DNA of 64,000 nucleotides, from contig NZ_JAUSTE010000002.1 of the NCBI RefSeq assembly GCF_030812675.1, positions 372,001 through 436,000 on the forward strand, given 5' to 3'. The stretch is from Sinomonas atrocyanea. Lineage in GTDB: Bacteria > Actinomycetota > Actinomycetes > Actinomycetales > Micrococcaceae. Below the pieces are notes generated by a model that was given only the letters and a program-made list of their open reading frames with translations, was not told the DNA's origin and did not search any database. Position 1 is the first letter of the stretch; every line of letters begins with the position of its first letter. This document shows, in pieces, positions 32,134 through 42,437 of the stretch. Both the position numbers and the translations under genes were made by a program.

Positions 32134-33704
32134 CGGCGGCCTCCCGGAGTTGTCTGGGCGTGGGCGGCCGCGGCGGCGTCGGTGCCGAGGACGGCGGAGA
32201 TGTAGCCGGTGCGGTCCAGCATCTCCTGCGCGGCCTGGGCGCTGAGCCGGAACAGCGGGCCGGCGAAGACGGTGAGGGCGAGGCCGACGACGACGAGCGC
32301 CGCCGTCGCGCCGACCATCGACTTCGGCAGGGCGTTGGCCGCGGCGGGGGCGAGGAGGGCGCGGTCGGGCGTCTCGGCGTCCTCGGGCCGGCGCCAGAAG
32401 GCGCGGCTCCACACCCGGGCCATGGCCAGGAGCGTCAGCAGGCTCACCACCACGCCTGCGGCCACGAGCACGAGCGCGAGGGGCGTGCCCTGCGCCACGC
32501 CGGCCTGCAGGAGCCCCAGCTTGCCGAGGAACCCGGACAGGGGCGGGATGCCGGAGAGGTTCATGGCGGGCAGGAAGTACAGCAGGGCCAGCAGGGGCGA
32601 GAGCTTCGCGAGGCCTCCGAGCCGGTCGATCGAGGACGAGCCGGCCCGGCGCTCCACGAGCCCGGCCACGAGGAACAGCGAGGTCTGCACCGTGATGTGG
32701 TGCACCACGTAGTACACCGCGGCGGCGAGTCCCAGGACCGAGCTCAGGGCCGCGCCGAACACCATGTAGCCGATGTGGCTGACGAGGGTGAAGGACAGCA
32801 GCCTCTTGATGTCGGTCTGGGCGATCGCGCCGAGGATGCCCACCACCATGGTGGCCAGGGCCACGACCATGAGCGGGGCGTTGAGCGAGTCCCCGGGGAA
32901 CAGCAGCGTCTCGGTGCGGATGATCGCGTACACGCCGACCTTGGTCAGCAGGCCCGCGAACACCGCCGTCACGGGCGCCGGTGCGGTCGGATAGGAGTCC
33001 GGCAGCCAGAAGGACAGCGGGAACACGGCAGCCTTGATCCCGAACGCCACGAGCAGCATCGCGTGCAGGAGCGTCTGGGTCCCCGGGTCGAGCTGGCCGA
33101 GCTTGACCGCCAGGTCGGCCATGTTCACCGTGCCCGTGGCGGCGTAGACCATGGCGATCGCGATGAGGAACAGCAGCGAGGACACGACGCTGACCACCAC
33201 ATAGGTGACGCCCGCGCGGATCCGGGGCCCGGTGCCGCCGAGGGTCATGAGCACGTAGCTGGCCGTCAGCAGGATCTCGAACCCGACGTAGAGGTTGAAC
33301 AGGTCGCCGGCGAGGAACGCGTTGGAGACCCCGGCGACGAGGATCATGTAGCTGGGGTGGAAGACCGAGATGGGCCCGTCCTTGTCCCCGTCCGCCATGC
33401 CCTGCCCGGTCGCGTAGACGAGCACGGCGAGGCTCACCGTCGTCGAGATGACCAGCATGAGCGAGGAGAACTGGTCCACCACCATGGTGATGCCGAACGG
33501 GGGCGCCCACCCGCCGATGGTCACGGCGGCGGTGCCCCCGTCCCACACGGAGGCGAGGAGCACGCACTCGAGCGCGAGCGTGAGGGCGAGGACGGAGATC
33601 GTCACGGTGCGCTGGGCGCGCTCCTGGCGCAGGAGCACGAAGGCGAGGGCGGCCCCGAAGATGGGGAGGACGACGGCGAGCGGCGCCAGGCTGGCGATGT
33701 TCAC
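32130..33704 (-). CDS. mnhD: Na+/H+ antiporter subunit MrpD (MnhD)
   Basis: A 524-residue, about 14-helix homologue of complex I NuoL/M/N. The Proton_antipo_M core is clear: YVGFEILLTASYVLMTLGG carries the helix-5 Glu, and FGIKAAVFPLSFWLPDSYP has the Lys of the proton channel. With MrpA it forms the ion-translocating core that expels Na+ for H+. Overlaps mrpC and mrpE by 4 bp each. Confidence 0.94.
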   Translation of the reverse strand: MNIASLAPLAVVLPIFGAALAFVLLRQERAQRTVTISVLALTLALECVLLASVWDGGTAAVTIGGWAPPFGITMVVDQFSSLMLVISTTVSLAVLVYATGQGMADGDKDGPISVFHPSYMILVAGVSNAFLAGDLFNLYVGFEILLTASYVLMTLGGTGPRIRAGVTYVVVSVVSSLLFLIAIAMVYAATGTVNMADLAVKLGQLDPGTQTLLHAMLLVAFGIKAAVFPLSFWLPDSYPTAPAPVTAVFAGLLTKVGVYAIIRTETLLFPGDSLNAPLMVVALATMVVGILGAIAQTDIKRLLSFTLVSHIGYMVFGAALSSVLGLAAAVYYVVHHITVQTSLFLVAGLVERRAGSSSIDRLGGLAKLSPLLALLYFLPAMNLSGIPPLSGFLGKLGLLQAGVAQGTPLALVLVAAGVVVSLLTLLAMARVWSRAFWRRPEDAETPDRALLAPAAANALPKSMVGATAALVVVGLALTVFAGPLFRLSAQAAQEMLDRTGYISAVLGTDAAAAAHAQTTPGGRR

Positions 33705-34207
33705 TCTCGCTCCGCCTCCTTCCGTTGTGCGGCGTGAGACCGGGGATCGGGCGCGGCGAGGGCAGCCTGGTCGGCGGCGGCCGCGGCCTCGGGGCTGGGG
33801 AACTCGGACGGGTCGTCGGGGACGTCTGCGTCGTCCTCCGCGTCCCAGCTGGGCTGGGAGGCGACGCGGCGGTCCTCGAGGTCGTCCGCGACGACGTCAG
33901 CGCGGCCCAGCTGCCACGTCCGGTAGACGAGCGCGAGCAGGAACGCGGTCACCGCGAACGAGATGACGATCGAGGTGAGGATGAGGGCCTGCGGGAGCGG
34001 GTCGTTGTACGAGGCAGGGGCGGTGCCCTTGGTGATCAGCGGGGCGAGGCCCGCGCCGCCGCCGGTGGCCAGCAGCAGGACGTTGGCGCCGTTGGTCAGC
34101 AGCATGAGCCCCAGGAGCACCCGGGTGAGCGAGCGCTCGAGCAGTAGGTAGATGCCGGTCGCGAAGAGGAGCCCCGCGAGGAGGGCCAGGGTGAGGTTGA
34201 CGGTCAT
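33701..34207 (-). CDS. mnhC: Na+/H+ antiporter subunit MrpC (MnhC)
   Basis: A 168-residue NuoK-like subunit with three helices ([53 protein letters not shown]). It carries an acidic, Ala-rich extension of about 55 residues at the C-terminus that most MrpC proteins lack. The conserved core is intact. Overlaps mrpA and mrpD by 4 bp. Confidence 0.92.
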   Translation of the reverse strand: MTVNLTLALLAGLLFATGIYLLLERSLTRVLLGLMLLTNGANVLLLATGGGAGLAPLITKGTAPASYNDPLPQALILTSIVISFAVTAFLLALVYRTWQLGRADVVADDLEDRRVASQPSWDAEDDADVPDDPSEFPSPEAAAAADQAALAAPDPRSHAAQRKEAERE

Positions 34208-37200
34208 CGGGCCGCCTCCTCGCGCTCGCCCCGGACCCGGCGGGCCTCGGCCTTCCCGGCGGCCTCGATCTGCTCGTCGATGCCGGAGCCGAGGCTGCGC
34301 AGCACATCGATCACGAGCCCCACGACCACGAGGTACACGCCCACGTCGAAGATCGTGGAGGTCACGAACTTCACGTCGCCGAAGCCGGGGAGCCAGATCT
34401 CGAGGATGGCGCTCTGGAAGACCTCCGCCCCGGCCGCGAGCGGCACCGCGGCGGAGAGCGCCGCCGTGGCCAGGCCGATCCCGAGCACCGAGCCCGGGCT
34501 GGCGGGCGCGGCCTCGTGCAGCTCGAAGCGGCCGCCGGCGAGGTACCGGACGGTGAGCGCGAGCCCGGCGACGAGGCCGCCGGCGAACCCGCCGCCGGGG
34601 AAGTTGTGCCCGGCCAGGAGCAGGTAGACGGAGAACACGATCATCGAGTGGAAGAGGAGTCGGGTGACGACCTCGAAGATGATGGAGCGGCGCTCGGGCG
34701 CGAGGGTGCGCCCGGCCACGAGCCACGGGTCGCGCTCCACGGTGGCGAACGTGCGGGCCACGGCGAGCTCGGCCGCTCCGCGGGACCGCGCCTCGACGCC
34801 GCGCACGCGGCCGATGCTGCCCGTGGGCACGTCCGCGGTGGCCCTGAGGGCCCGTCCCCGGTGGCGGATGAAGATCAGGCTCGCGATCCCGGTCGCGGCG
34901 AGGGCCAGGACCGAGATCTCCCCGAACGTGTCCCAGGCCCGCAGGTCGACGAGCGTCACGTTGACGATGTTGAGCCCGCCGCCGCCGCTGTAGGCCAGAT
35001 CCGGGAACTTCAGCGAGATCGGCTCGGCGACACGCGCGCCCATGGCCACGAGGCCCACGAGCACCATGGCGGTGCCGAACGCGGCGGCGATGGCGATGCG
35101 CACCGCGCGGTACCGCCCGCCCGTGCGGTCCCGCAGCTGCGGGGGCAGGCTGCGCAGGCCCAGGACGAACGCGACGAGCACGATCGTCTCGACGAGCAGC
35201 TGCGTCACGGCCAGGTCCGGGGCACCCTGGAGCGCGAAGATGAGCGAGATCCCGTACCCGGTGATCGAGACCATGAGGACCGCGAGGAAGCGCTTGTTGG
35301 CCCGCACCGCGGCGAGGGCGCCGACGGCGATCGCGGCCGCGACCACGGGGATGAGCGGCGAGCCGGGGTCCACGAGCGTGACCCGCTCCGGCGGGGGCAG
35401 CGGCACCCCGCCGGCCAGGAGGACCGCGAGCGGCACGGCGGCGGCCACGCCGAGGATCACGGCGAGGTAGAAGAACAGGGAGCCGCGCTGGGTCCGGCCC
35501 GTGACCCAGATGGCGGCCTGGTCGATCCCCCCGATGAGGGCCCGGTAGCCGCGCTCGGCGTCCACCCGAACGCTCGCGCGGGACTGGGCGCGGCCCACCG
35601 CCCCGCGCGCCGCGAACAGGGCTGCCCCGAGGATCCACCCCGCCGCCGAGAGGGCCAGGGGCAGGCCTACGCCGTGCCACGCGGCGAGGTGGGGGAGCTG
35701 CCCGGGCGAGGCGCCGGCGTCGAGCGCGGCGGCGGCGCCTGCGGCCACCGAGGCAGCGTACGGGCCGGCCCACGCGTCCACCGGCGCGGGCCACAGGCCG
35801 TACACGAGGCCGGCGAGCGCGAGGAGCGCCGGGGAGAGCACGAACAGGGGCGTGATCGGGGTGAAGGGGGTGTCCGCCACCCCCGGCTTGCGGGCGAAGG
35901 CGCCCCACACGAACCGTGCGCTGTAGGCCACGGTCAGCGCCGAGCCCACGGCGAAGCCGACGAGCAGGACGGCCCCCCAGGCGGCCGGCAGCGGGCTGTG
36001 GGCGAAGGCCTCGAAGATGGCCTCCTTGGCCACGAATCCGCCGAACAGCGGCAGCCCCGCCATCGACGCGGCGGCCAGCGTCCCCGCCACGGCGAGGGCG
36101 CGGGAGCGGCGGAACACGCCCGAGAGGCGGCGCAGGTCTCGGGTGCCGGTCTGGTGGTCGATGATGCCGACCACCAGGAACAGGGCGGCCTTGAACAGCG
36201 CATGGGCCACGACCATCGCGAGCCCGGCCAGCGCGGCCTCGGGGGCGCCGAGGCCCACGACCGCGATCATGAACCCGAGCTGGCTCACCGTGCCGAACGC
36301 GAGGATGAGCTTGATGTCGTGCTGGCGCAGCGAACGGTACCCGCCCAGCAGCATGGTCGCCAGGCCGAAGCCGAGGACCACCGGCTGCCAGTACGGGGTC
36401 GCGGCGAGGGCCGGCGCGAGACGGGCCACGAGGTACACGCCGGCCTTGACCATCGCCGCGGCGTGCAGGTAGGCCGAGACGGGCGTCGGGGCGGCCATCG
36501 CGGCGGGCAGCCAGAAGTGGAACGGCACGAGGGCCGACTTGCTCAGCGCGCCCGCGAGGGTGAGCACCGCGCCCACCGCGACGGGCACGGCCGTGGTCGG
36601 GTCGGCCACGAGGGCGGGCGCCCTCTCGAGCAGCGCCGAGACGCGGTAGGTGCCGGCCGCCTCGCCCAGGAGGATGAAGCCCACGAGCATCGCCAGGCCG
36701 CCGGCGGTCGTGACCACGAGGGCCTGCAGGGCCGAGCGGCGGGCCGAGAGGCGCACGTTCGCGTAGCCGATGAGGAGGTAGGAGAGGACCGTGGTCAGCT
36801 CCCAGAAGACGAACAGGGCGATGAGGTCGTCCGCAGTGACGAGGCCGAACATGGCCCCCGCGAACGCGAGCATCTGGCCGCCGAAGCCGCCCAGGCCGGC
36901 GTCGTCGCGCTTGAAGTAGCGGGCGCAGTAGAGCAGGACGAGCGCGCCGACCCCGAGCACGAGCAGGCACAGCACCCACGCGAGCGGGTCGAGCCGGAAG
37001 GCCGCCTGGACGCCGAGGGTGGGGATGAAGTCCCAGGACTCCACGATCCCGCGCGCGGGGGACGCCGCGGAGGCGCCGTGCGCGGCGGCGGCGACCGGGC
37101 CGGCGTCGTACGCCGCTGGCCCCTGGAAGGCGAGCCAGACGAGCGAGCCGGCCGGGACCGCCGCGAGGAGGAAGAACGCCGCCCGCCCCATCCGCCGGAA

Positions 37201-37254
37201 GATCCACGGCGCGCCAGCCGCCACTGTGAAGTGCAGGGCGAGGACTGGCAGCAC
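34204..37254 (-). CDS. mnhA: Na+/H+ antiporter subunit MrpA fused to MrpB
   Basis: About 1016 residues, about 25 helices. The NuoL-like antiporter domain spans residues about 100-420 ([37 protein letters not shown]). It is followed by the DUF4040/NuoJ-like part ([20 protein letters not shown]) and the MbhE-like [14 protein letters not shown]. The C-terminal about 190 residues are an MrpB domain ([19 protein letters not shown]). I chose the GTG at 37254: GGAG lies 5 bp ahead and the residues begin LPVLALHF as in relatives. The TTG at 37281 has no SD. First gene of the mrp operon. Confidence 0.93.
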   Translation of the reverse strand: MLPVLALHFTVAAGAPWIFRRMGRAAFFLLAAVPAGSLVWLAFQGPAAYDAGPVAAAAHGASAASPARGIVESWDFIPTLGVQAAFRLDPLAWVLCLLVLGVGALVLLYCARYFKRDDAGLGGFGGQMLAFAGAMFGLVTADDLIALFVFWELTTVLSYLLIGYANVRLSARRSALQALVVTTAGGLAMLVGFILLGEAAGTYRVSALLERAPALVADPTTAVPVAVGAVLTLAGALSKSALVPFHFWLPAAMAAPTPVSAYLHAAAMVKAGVYLVARLAPALAATPYWQPVVLGFGLATMLLGGYRSLRQHDIKLILAFGTVSQLGFMIAVVGLGAPEAALAGLAMVVAHALFKAALFLVVGIIDHQTGTRDLRRLSGVFRRSRALAVAGTLAAASMAGLPLFGGFVAKEAIFEAFAHSPLPAAWGAVLLVGFAVGSALTVAYSARFVWGAFARKPGVADTPFTPITPLFVLSPALLALAGLVYGLWPAPVDAWAGPYAASVAAGAAAALDAGASPGQLPHLAAWHGVGLPLALSAAGWILGAALFAARGAVGRAQSRASVRVDAERGYRALIGGIDQAAIWVTGRTQRGSLFFYLAVILGVAAAVPLAVLLAGGVPLPPPERVTLVDPGSPLIPVVAAAIAVGALAAVRANKRFLAVLMVSITGYGISLIFALQGAPDLAVTQLLVETIVLVAFVLGLRSLPPQLRDRTGGRYRAVRIAIAAAFGTAMVLVGLVAMGARVAEPISLKFPDLAYSGGGGLNIVNVTLVDLRAWDTFGEISVLALAATGIASLIFIRHRGRALRATADVPTGSIGRVRGVEARSRGAAELAVARTFATVERDPWLVAGRTLAPERRSIIFEVVTRLLFHSMIVFSVYLLLAGHNFPGGGFAGGLVAGLALTVRYLAGGRFELHEAAPASPGSVLGIGLATAALSAAVPLAAGAEVFQSAILEIWLPGFGDVKFVTSTIFDVGVYLVVVGLVIDVLRSLGSGIDEQIEAAGKAEARRVRGEREEAAR

Positions 37255-37314
37255 AGGGACTCCGCTCGGTTGAAGGTTCAATTGTCAGACGTTGGGTGTG
37301 GCGGCACATGAGTT

Positions 37315-37359
37315 GGGTTCGGAGCGGCCAGTCTATCAATCGCGCCGAACCCGGCCGCT
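37315..37359. promoter_or_regulatory. interleaved inverted repeats in mrp/MFS divergent region
   Basis: GGGTTCGG (37315-37322) pairs with CCGAACCC (37345-37352), and AGCGGCC (37323-37329) with GGCCGCT (37353-37359), both around an A/T-rich TCTATCAAT centre. The arrangement suggests a regulator site shared by the mrp operon and the MFS gene, or a structured leader of the latter. Confidence 0.4.
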
Positions 37360-37370
37360 AGAGTTCAGGT

Positions 37371-38750
37371 ATGCAGGCGTCCGGCGTCTCCGAACTCGAA
37401 CGGCACACCACCCCCCTGCGGCGGGGGCAGGTCCTGGCCTGGGCGGCATGGGACTGGGGGTCGGCGGCCTTCAACGCCGTCATGACCACCTTCGTCTTCA
37501 CCGTCTACCTCACCTCCAAGGCCTTCGGCGGCGAGGACCACGGCTCCGCGGTGCTGGGCGCATGCCTGGGCGTCGCCGGGCTCGGCATCGCGCTGCTCGC
37601 CCCCGTCTCCGGGCAGCGCTCCGACGCGGGCGGGCGCCGCAAGCTCTGGCTCGGCGTCCACACAGGCGTGGTCGCGCTCCTGACCGGGCTGTGCTTCTTC
37701 GCGTTCCCGCGGCCCGAGTTCCTCCTGTACGGCGCGGCCCTCATCGCCGCGGGCCACGTCTTCAGCGAGCTCGCCGGCGTGAACTACAACGCGATGCTCG
37801 AGCAGATCGCGAGCCCCGCGACGATCGGCCGCGTCTCGGGGATCGGCTGGTCCGCCGGGTACTTCGGCGGGATCGTGGCGCTCCTGGCCGTGCTGGCGCT
37901 GTTCGTCCAGCCCGCCTTCCACTGGTTCGGCGCGTCCACCGTGGACTCGCTCAACATCCGGCTCGTGGCCGTCTTCTCGATGCTGTGGATCATCGCGTTC
38001 TCGCTGCCGGTCATGTTCGCCGTCCCCGAGGTCCCGCAGCGCCCGGCCGCCCGCCTCGGGTTCTTCGCCTCCTACGGGCTGCTGTGGCGGCGGATCCGGG
38101 CCATCTGGGCCACGAGCCCGCACACGATCTACTTCCTGGCCGCCTCCGCGGTGTTCCGCGACGGGCTCGCCGCGGTCTTCACGTTCGGCGGAGTCATCGC
38201 CGCCGGCACGTTCGGGTTCTCCCTCTCCCAGGTGATCTTCTTCGCGATCTTCGGAAACGTGGTCGCCGCGGCCGGGGCCCTGCTCGGCGGCGTGCTCGAC
38301 GACGTGGTGGGGCCCAAGCGCGTGATCACGGGCTCCCTCGTGGGCCTGCTCGTGGCGGCCGGGGCGATCCTCGTGCTCGGCAACGGGGCCTATGCGGTGG
38401 GCGGGTTCACGTGGACCGGGCCGCTGACCTTCTGGATCTTCGGGCTGTTCCTGTGCCTGTTCGTGGGGCCGGCGCAGGCCTCTGCTCGGGCGTACTTAGC
38501 GCGCCTGGCACCCGACGGCGAGGCCGGCGAACTGTTCGGCCTCTACGCCACGACCGGCCGGGCCGTGAGCTTCCTCGCACCCACCCTCTTCAGCCTGTGC
38601 ATCACGATCGCCACGCCCCTCGTCCCCGCGGGGCAGGCCCAGCGCTGGGGCATCGCGGGCATCATGGTGGTCCTCCTCGCGGGGCTGCTCGTGCTCCTGC
38701 CGGTCCGGCCGCCCGCGCGCGTGGCCACCGCGGTGGTGCCGGAGGCCTGA
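37371..38750 (+). CDS. MFS transporter, UMF1 (Atg22-like) family
   Basis: A 459-residue protein with about 12 helices. The UMF1 hallmarks are an N-terminal WAAWDWGSAAFNAVMTTFVF segment and GYFGGIVALLAVLALF, with VNYNAMLEQIA between TM4 and TM5. Bacterial members are unassigned exporters or amino-acid/drug carriers. Charged ends point to the cytoplasm. It is a single gene, divergent from the mrp operon. Confidence 0.85.
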   Translation: MQASGVSELERHTTPLRRGQVLAWAAWDWGSAAFNAVMTTFVFTVYLTSKAFGGEDHGSAVLGACLGVAGLGIALLAPVSGQRSDAGGRRKLWLGVHTGVVALLTGLCFFAFPRPEFLLYGAALIAAGHVFSELAGVNYNAMLEQIASPATIGRVSGIGWSAGYFGGIVALLAVLALFVQPAFHWFGASTVDSLNIRLVAVFSMLWIIAFSLPVMFAVPEVPQRPAARLGFFASYGLLWRRIRAIWATSPHTIYFLAASAVFRDGLAAVFTFGGVIAAGTFGFSLSQVIFFAIFGNVVAAAGALLGGVLDDVVGPKRVITGSLVGLLVAAGAILVLGNGAYAVGGFTWTGPLTFWIFGLFLCLFVGPAQASARAYLARLAPDGEAGELFGLYATTGRAVSFLAPTLFSLCITIATPLVPAGQAQRWGIAGIMVVLLAGLLVLLPVRPPARVATAVVPEA

Positions 38751-39070
38751 CGGCCGCGCCCCCACACCGCGCACGACGCCGGCCGCTCGCCCTGGCTGCC
38801 CCCGCATCCAGGACCGTCCGTGGCAGAAGTGCACTTCTCGCCCCATAGTCCACCGGAAGCGCACTGCACGGCGAGAAGTGCACTTCCGGCGCTCGGTCCA
38901 GTGATCGGAGGTTCACCTCTCGCCCAGAAGTCCACGGACCGTGCACTTCTGGGCGGAAACGGCACTGCCGCCCCGGTGCTGTACCCGGACCCGCCCGGCA
39001 GCCCCACCGTCCCCGGTGCTGTACCCGACGCCGCCCGCTCCCCGCACCACCCGCCCACTAGAGTTGACCC
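38751..39070. other. 320-bp intergenic region made of short repeats
   Basis: It holds a GCACGACGCCGGC motif (38771-38783), three copies of an AGAAGTGCACTTCT-type palindrome (38826-38950) and a direct repeat CCCCGGTGCTGTACCCG (from 38972 and from 39012). No gene is seen. The repeats fill most of the space between the MFS gene and khtT, which are on the same strand. Confidence 0.7.
38824..38956. repeat. GAGAAGTGCACTTCTC palindrome family, locus 1
   Basis: Copies AGAAGTGCACTTCTCGCC (38826-38843), GGCGAGAAGTGCACTTCC (38870-38887) and a diverged pair (CACCTCTCGCCCAGAAGTCC with GTGCACTTCTGGGCGG, 38914-38956). Each is a palindrome or half of one, spaced about 45 bp apart. Confidence 0.8.
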
Positions 39071-39553
39071 ATGAACGTTGACGAGACCGACCTCCCCGGG
39101 TTCGGGGTCCGCAAGGACTTCATGACCCAGTCGGGCCGCCGGCTCGGAGTTGTCACGCACCGCGACGGCGGGACGGAACTCATCGTCTCCGCGTGGGACG
39201 ACCCGGACACGTGCCAGGCGAGCATCCCCCTCACGGCCGACGAGGCCACCACCCTCGGCAACCTGCTCGGCGGCCAGCGGATCGTCATGCAGCTCACCGA
39301 GGAGCACCGCGAGGTCCCGGGCATCTCCACCCGCCAGTTCCACGTCGCGGCCGAGTCCCCCTACCGCGACCTGCCCATGGGCGAGGCCGCCGTCCGCACC
39401 CGCACCAACGTCTCGATCGTGGCGATCATGCGCGAGGGCGAGGTGCTCGCGGCGCCGGGGCCCGACGTCGTGCTCCGCACCGGCGACCTCATCGTGGCCG
39501 TCGGCACCGAAGAGGGCCTCGACCGGGCCGCGCAGATCCTCCGCAACGGCTGA
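39071..39553 (+). CDS. khtT: K+/H+ antiporter regulatory subunit KhtT-like (RCK_C)
   Basis: A 160-residue cytoplasmic protein. The N-terminal half is a KhtT-type domain; residues about 75-160 form an RCK_C/TrkA_C domain (VSIVAIMREGEVLAAPGPDVVLRTGDLIVAVGT). In the Bacillus pair, KhtT gates the antiporter KhtU in response to pH and cyclic di-AMP. The antiporter gene follows after 6 bp. The SD is weak. Confidence 0.88.
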   Translation: MNVDETDLPGFGVRKDFMTQSGRRLGVVTHRDGGTELIVSAWDDPDTCQASIPLTADEATTLGNLLGGQRIVMQLTEEHREVPGISTRQFHVAAESPYRDLPMGEAAVRTRTNVSIVAIMREGEVLAAPGPDVVLRTGDLIVAVGTEEGLDRAAQILRNG

Positions 39554-39559
39554 GCCGCG

Positions 39560-40753
39560 ATGGAGCCCATCGCACTGACGCTGATCGAGCTGGGGGCGGT
39601 CGTCTTCGCCTTGGGACTGCTGGCGCGCCTCGCCGGCCGGGTCGGCATGTCGCCGATCCCCTTCTACCTCGTGGGCGGCCTCGTGTTCGGGGCCGGCGGG
39701 CTCATCGATCTGGGCGGCGTGCGCGAGTTCGCCCACCTGTCCGGCGAGATCGGCGTCATCCTGCTGCTGCTCATGCTCGGGCTGGAATATACGGCACAGG
39801 AGCTCGTCACGGGGCTGAAGACGTCGTGGCAGGCCGGCGTGATGGACCTCGTGCTGAGCTCGCTGCCCGGCGCAGGGGTCGCCCTGCTGCTCGGGTGGGG
39901 CGGCGTCGGCGCCCTGGTCATGGGCGGAGTCACGTACATCTCGTCCTCGGGGATCGCCGCGAAGGTCATCACGGACCTGGGCCGGCTCGGCAACCGCGAG
40001 ACGCCCACGATTCTGGCGATCCTCGTCATCGAGGACCTCGCCATGGCCATCTACCTGCCGATCCTCACCGCGACCCTCGCCGGCGTCAGCTTCCTCGGCG
40101 GGCTGCAGACCGTGGGCATCTCCCTCGTCGTCGTGACCGTGGTCCTCATGGTCGCGCTGCGGCACGGGCACCACGTCTCCAAGGCCGTCCACAGCGAGAA
40201 CTCGGAGGTCTTCCTCCTCAATGTCCTCGGCCTCGCGCTCCTCGTGGCCGGCCTGGCCTCGGCGATGCAGGTCTCCGCGGCCGTGGGCGCGTTCATGCTC
40301 GGCATCGCGATCTCGGGCACGACGGCGCATCTCGCCTCCCGGCTGCTGGAGCCCCTCCGCGACCTCTTCGCGGCGATCTTCTTCGTGGCCTTCGGCCTGA
40401 ACACCGATCCGACCACCATCCCGCCCGTGCTCGGCTGGGCGCTCCTGCTGGCGCTGGCCACCGCGGCGACCAAGGTCGTGACCGGCTGGTGGGCGGCGGC
40501 GCGGGCCGGGGTGGCCGTGCCGGGCCGGGCGCGCGCCGGCGCGGCGCTGATCGCCCGCGGCGAGTTCTCGATCGTCATCGCGGGCCTCGCGGTCACCGCC
40601 GGCGCGGTCAACAGCGAGCTCGCCGCGCTCGCGACCGCCTACGTGCTCCTCATGGCGGTCCTCGGCCCCCTCGCGGCCCGCTTCGTCGAGCCGGCCGTCA
40701 AGGCGGTCCGCCGCCCGGGCGCCCGCAAGGCCGCAGCCGAGGCGTCCTCCTGA
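39560..40753 (+). CDS. khtU: K+/H+ antiporter KhtU-like (CPA2 family)
   Basis: A 397-residue membrane protein with about 12 helices and the CPA2 features: GGVTYISSSGIAAKVITDLG (discontinuous helix 4), ILVIEDLAMAIYLP with the Glu-Asp pair in helix 5, and FFVAFGLNTDP. It exports K+ in exchange for H+, controlled by the KhtT-like protein encoded immediately upstream. With the Mrp system nearby it forms a cation-homeostasis block. Confidence 0.9.
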   Translation: MEPIALTLIELGAVVFALGLLARLAGRVGMSPIPFYLVGGLVFGAGGLIDLGGVREFAHLSGEIGVILLLLMLGLEYTAQELVTGLKTSWQAGVMDLVLSSLPGAGVALLLGWGGVGALVMGGVTYISSSGIAAKVITDLGRLGNRETPTILAILVIEDLAMAIYLPILTATLAGVSFLGGLQTVGISLVVVTVVLMVALRHGHHVSKAVHSENSEVFLLNVLGLALLVAGLASAMQVSAAVGAFMLGIAISGTTAHLASRLLEPLRDLFAAIFFVAFGLNTDPTTIPPVLGWALLLALATAATKVVTGWWAAARAGVAVPGRARAGAALIARGEFSIVIAGLAVTAGAVNSELAALATAYVLLMAVLGPLAARFVEPAVKAVRRPGARKAAAEASS

Positions 40754-40885
40754 GCGCGCCCACCGGTCGCGCGCACGACGTCGGCCACTCGCCCGGGCGG
40801 GGCCGCCCACCCGCGGCGGCCACCCGGCGCTGGACTTAAACGCCCCCGCAACCGCGGCGAAACACCGCCCGCGTTGGATGGGGGC

Positions 40886-41719
40886 ATGAGCATCTTCACG
40901 CACACGCCCCCTCCGTCCGAGCTGGCCTGCGACGTGTGCGGCCGGTACCCGGAGCCGACCAAGCTGAGGCTCATGCTCGCGAGCGTCGCGGCCACGCTGC
41001 CGATCGAGCTCGGGGCCAATGCGCTCCTGGTCGGCACGCATTGGCCGCTCGCCGTGCAGGTGGTGCTGCTGGCGGTGGTCTCGACCGCGCTCGTCATCTG
41101 GGTCGCGGAGCCCGGCGTGCGGCGGCTGTTCCGGTCCTGGCTGCACGCCCCGGCACTGCGGCGGCGGCGCGCGCTCGACGTAGCGCCCGCCCTGTGGCGC
41201 GCCCGGGCCACACTGGCGGACACCCCCGGGGCGCTCGAGCACCTCACGCACGCCCTGGCCGGGCTCGGGGCGAACATCCTCTCGATCCAGGCCCAGCCGG
41301 TGCGCGGCGGGGTGGTCGACGAGCTCGTCCTCTCGGCTCCCGGCGGACTGACCGAGGCCGACCTCCTGGACGCGCTCACCGACGGCGGCGGTGCGGGGCC
41401 GCGGGTCTGGCCCACCACCCCGCTCGCGCTGGCCGACGCGCCCACCCGGGCGCTCTCGCTCGCCGCGCAGGTCGCGGCCGCGCCCGCCGAGCTGCCGTAC
41501 GCCGCCGCGGAGCTCCTCGCGGCCCAGCGCATCCCGGCCGAGCGCGTGGTGCCCGACGCGTGGCACGCCGCCCGGACCGTGCTCAAGGTGCCGACGCCGT
41601 GGGACGCGCCGCTCGTCCTCATCCGGCCGGGCGTGCCGTTCACGCCGGCCGAGGAGGCGCGGGCGGCCCAGCTCGCCGAGCTGGCCGAGGTCGTGGAGCG
41701 GCGGCGCGCGGCCCCCTGA
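40886..41719 (+). CDS. membrane-anchored ACT-domain protein
   Basis: A 277-residue protein. The N-terminal Cys pair ELACDVCGRYP precedes two hydrophobic helices (about residues 30-48 and 50-70). Residues about 105-180 form an ACT fold (ARATLADTPGALEHLTHALAGLGANILSI), a small-molecule-binding module usually found in amino-acid enzymes. The rest (about 180-277) is not recognised. Two TMs with an ACT domain suggest a membrane-bound sensor of an amino acid or similar ligand; inferred. ATG at 40886 chosen over an upstream TTG. Confidence 0.65.
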   Translation: MSIFTHTPPPSELACDVCGRYPEPTKLRLMLASVAATLPIELGANALLVGTHWPLAVQVVLLAVVSTALVIWVAEPGVRRLFRSWLHAPALRRRRALDVAPALWRARATLADTPGALEHLTHALAGLGANILSIQAQPVRGGVVDELVLSAPGGLTEADLLDALTDGGGAGPRVWPTTPLALADAPTRALSLAAQVAAAPAELPYAAAELLAAQRIPAERVVPDAWHAARTVLKVPTPWDAPLVLIRPGVPFTPAEEARAAQLAELAEVVERRRAAP

Positions 41720-41774
41720 GCGCGAGTTCACCCCGCGGGACCGCGAAGTCGGGCCTAGGAGCGCGAGGTCATCC
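41720..41774. repeat. ~20-bp direct repeats GCGCGAGTTCACCCC type, locus 1
   Basis: Three diverged copies start at 41721, 41742 and 41762 (CGCGAGTTCACCCC, CGCGAAGTCGGGCC, CGCGAGGTCATCCC) and fill the gap between the convergent ACT-protein and lutC genes. The same unit recurs at 54315. Confidence 0.6.
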
Positions 41775-42437
41775 CTAGCGGACGATCAGCACGTCCAGCG
41801 TCCGAGGCCCGTGGACACCCTCGACGCGCTCGAGCTCGATATCGCTCGTGGCGCTCGGGCCGGAGATGAGCGTGAGCGGGCGCGTGATGTCGAGCCGCGC
41901 GAAGCCTTCCGGGACAATCCCCACGATCGTCTCCACGGGCACCACGCACACGTGGTGGTCGGGCACGAGCGAGATCGCGCGGCGCCCCTGGTCGGCGGAC
42001 CCGTCCAGCACAATCGTCCCGGTCTCGGCGATGCTCACCGCCGACCCCGTCACCACGGCCTCGATGGCATCGAGACGGTCGACGCCGAGCGGCTCCTCGC
42101 GCGAGTCGGTGGCCCTGCGCTCGGCGAGGCTCGGGTGGAGCCAGTTCGCCGGGAGCCCGGCGGGCGCGACGAAGGTCTTGCCCTCGAGCCGGGTCCTGAT
42201 GGCCTCGGCCAACCCGGTCGCCTCCACGACCTCGACGCGGGCCTTGTAGTCCTCGAGTCGGTCGACGAGGAGGGCGACGAATTCACCCTCGGTGAGCCCC
42301 GACGTCGTGCGGTAGCCCGCCCCGTGTGCGGGAATCCCGACCTCGTGCCCACCCGGAGTGACGCGCTCCCCCGGGGTGCCCTCGGTGGTGCCGAGGGCTG
42401 CGTGGATCCTGGCGAGGATGTCGTCGCGGGCGCTCAC
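41775..42437 (-). CDS. lutC: lactate utilization protein LutC
   Basis: A 220-residue LutC/YkgG (DUF162) protein. The C-terminal part contains VSIAETGTIVLDGSADQG and DHHVCVVPVETIVGIVPEGF, typical of the family. It is the third component of the LutABC L-lactate oxidase complex. Its ATG overlaps the lutB stop. Last gene of the lutABC operon. Confidence 0.92.
   Translation of the reverse strand: MSARDDILARIHAALGTTEGTPGERVTPGGHEVGIPAHGAGYRTTSGLTEGEFVALLVDRLEDYKARVEVVEATGLAEAIRTRLEGKTFVAPAGLPANWLHPSLAERRATDSREEPLGVDRLDAIEAVVTGSAVSIAETGTIVLDGSADQGRRAISLVPDHHVCVVPVETIVGIVPEGFARLDITRPLTLISGPSATSDIELERVEGVHGPRTLDVLIVR

Noticed and set aside
37255-37339. Alternative upstream starts of mrpA (TTG at 37281 and an antisense-like N-terminal extension)
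   Set aside because: No SD, and family alignment starts at LPVLALHF; the GTG at 37254 has GGAG.
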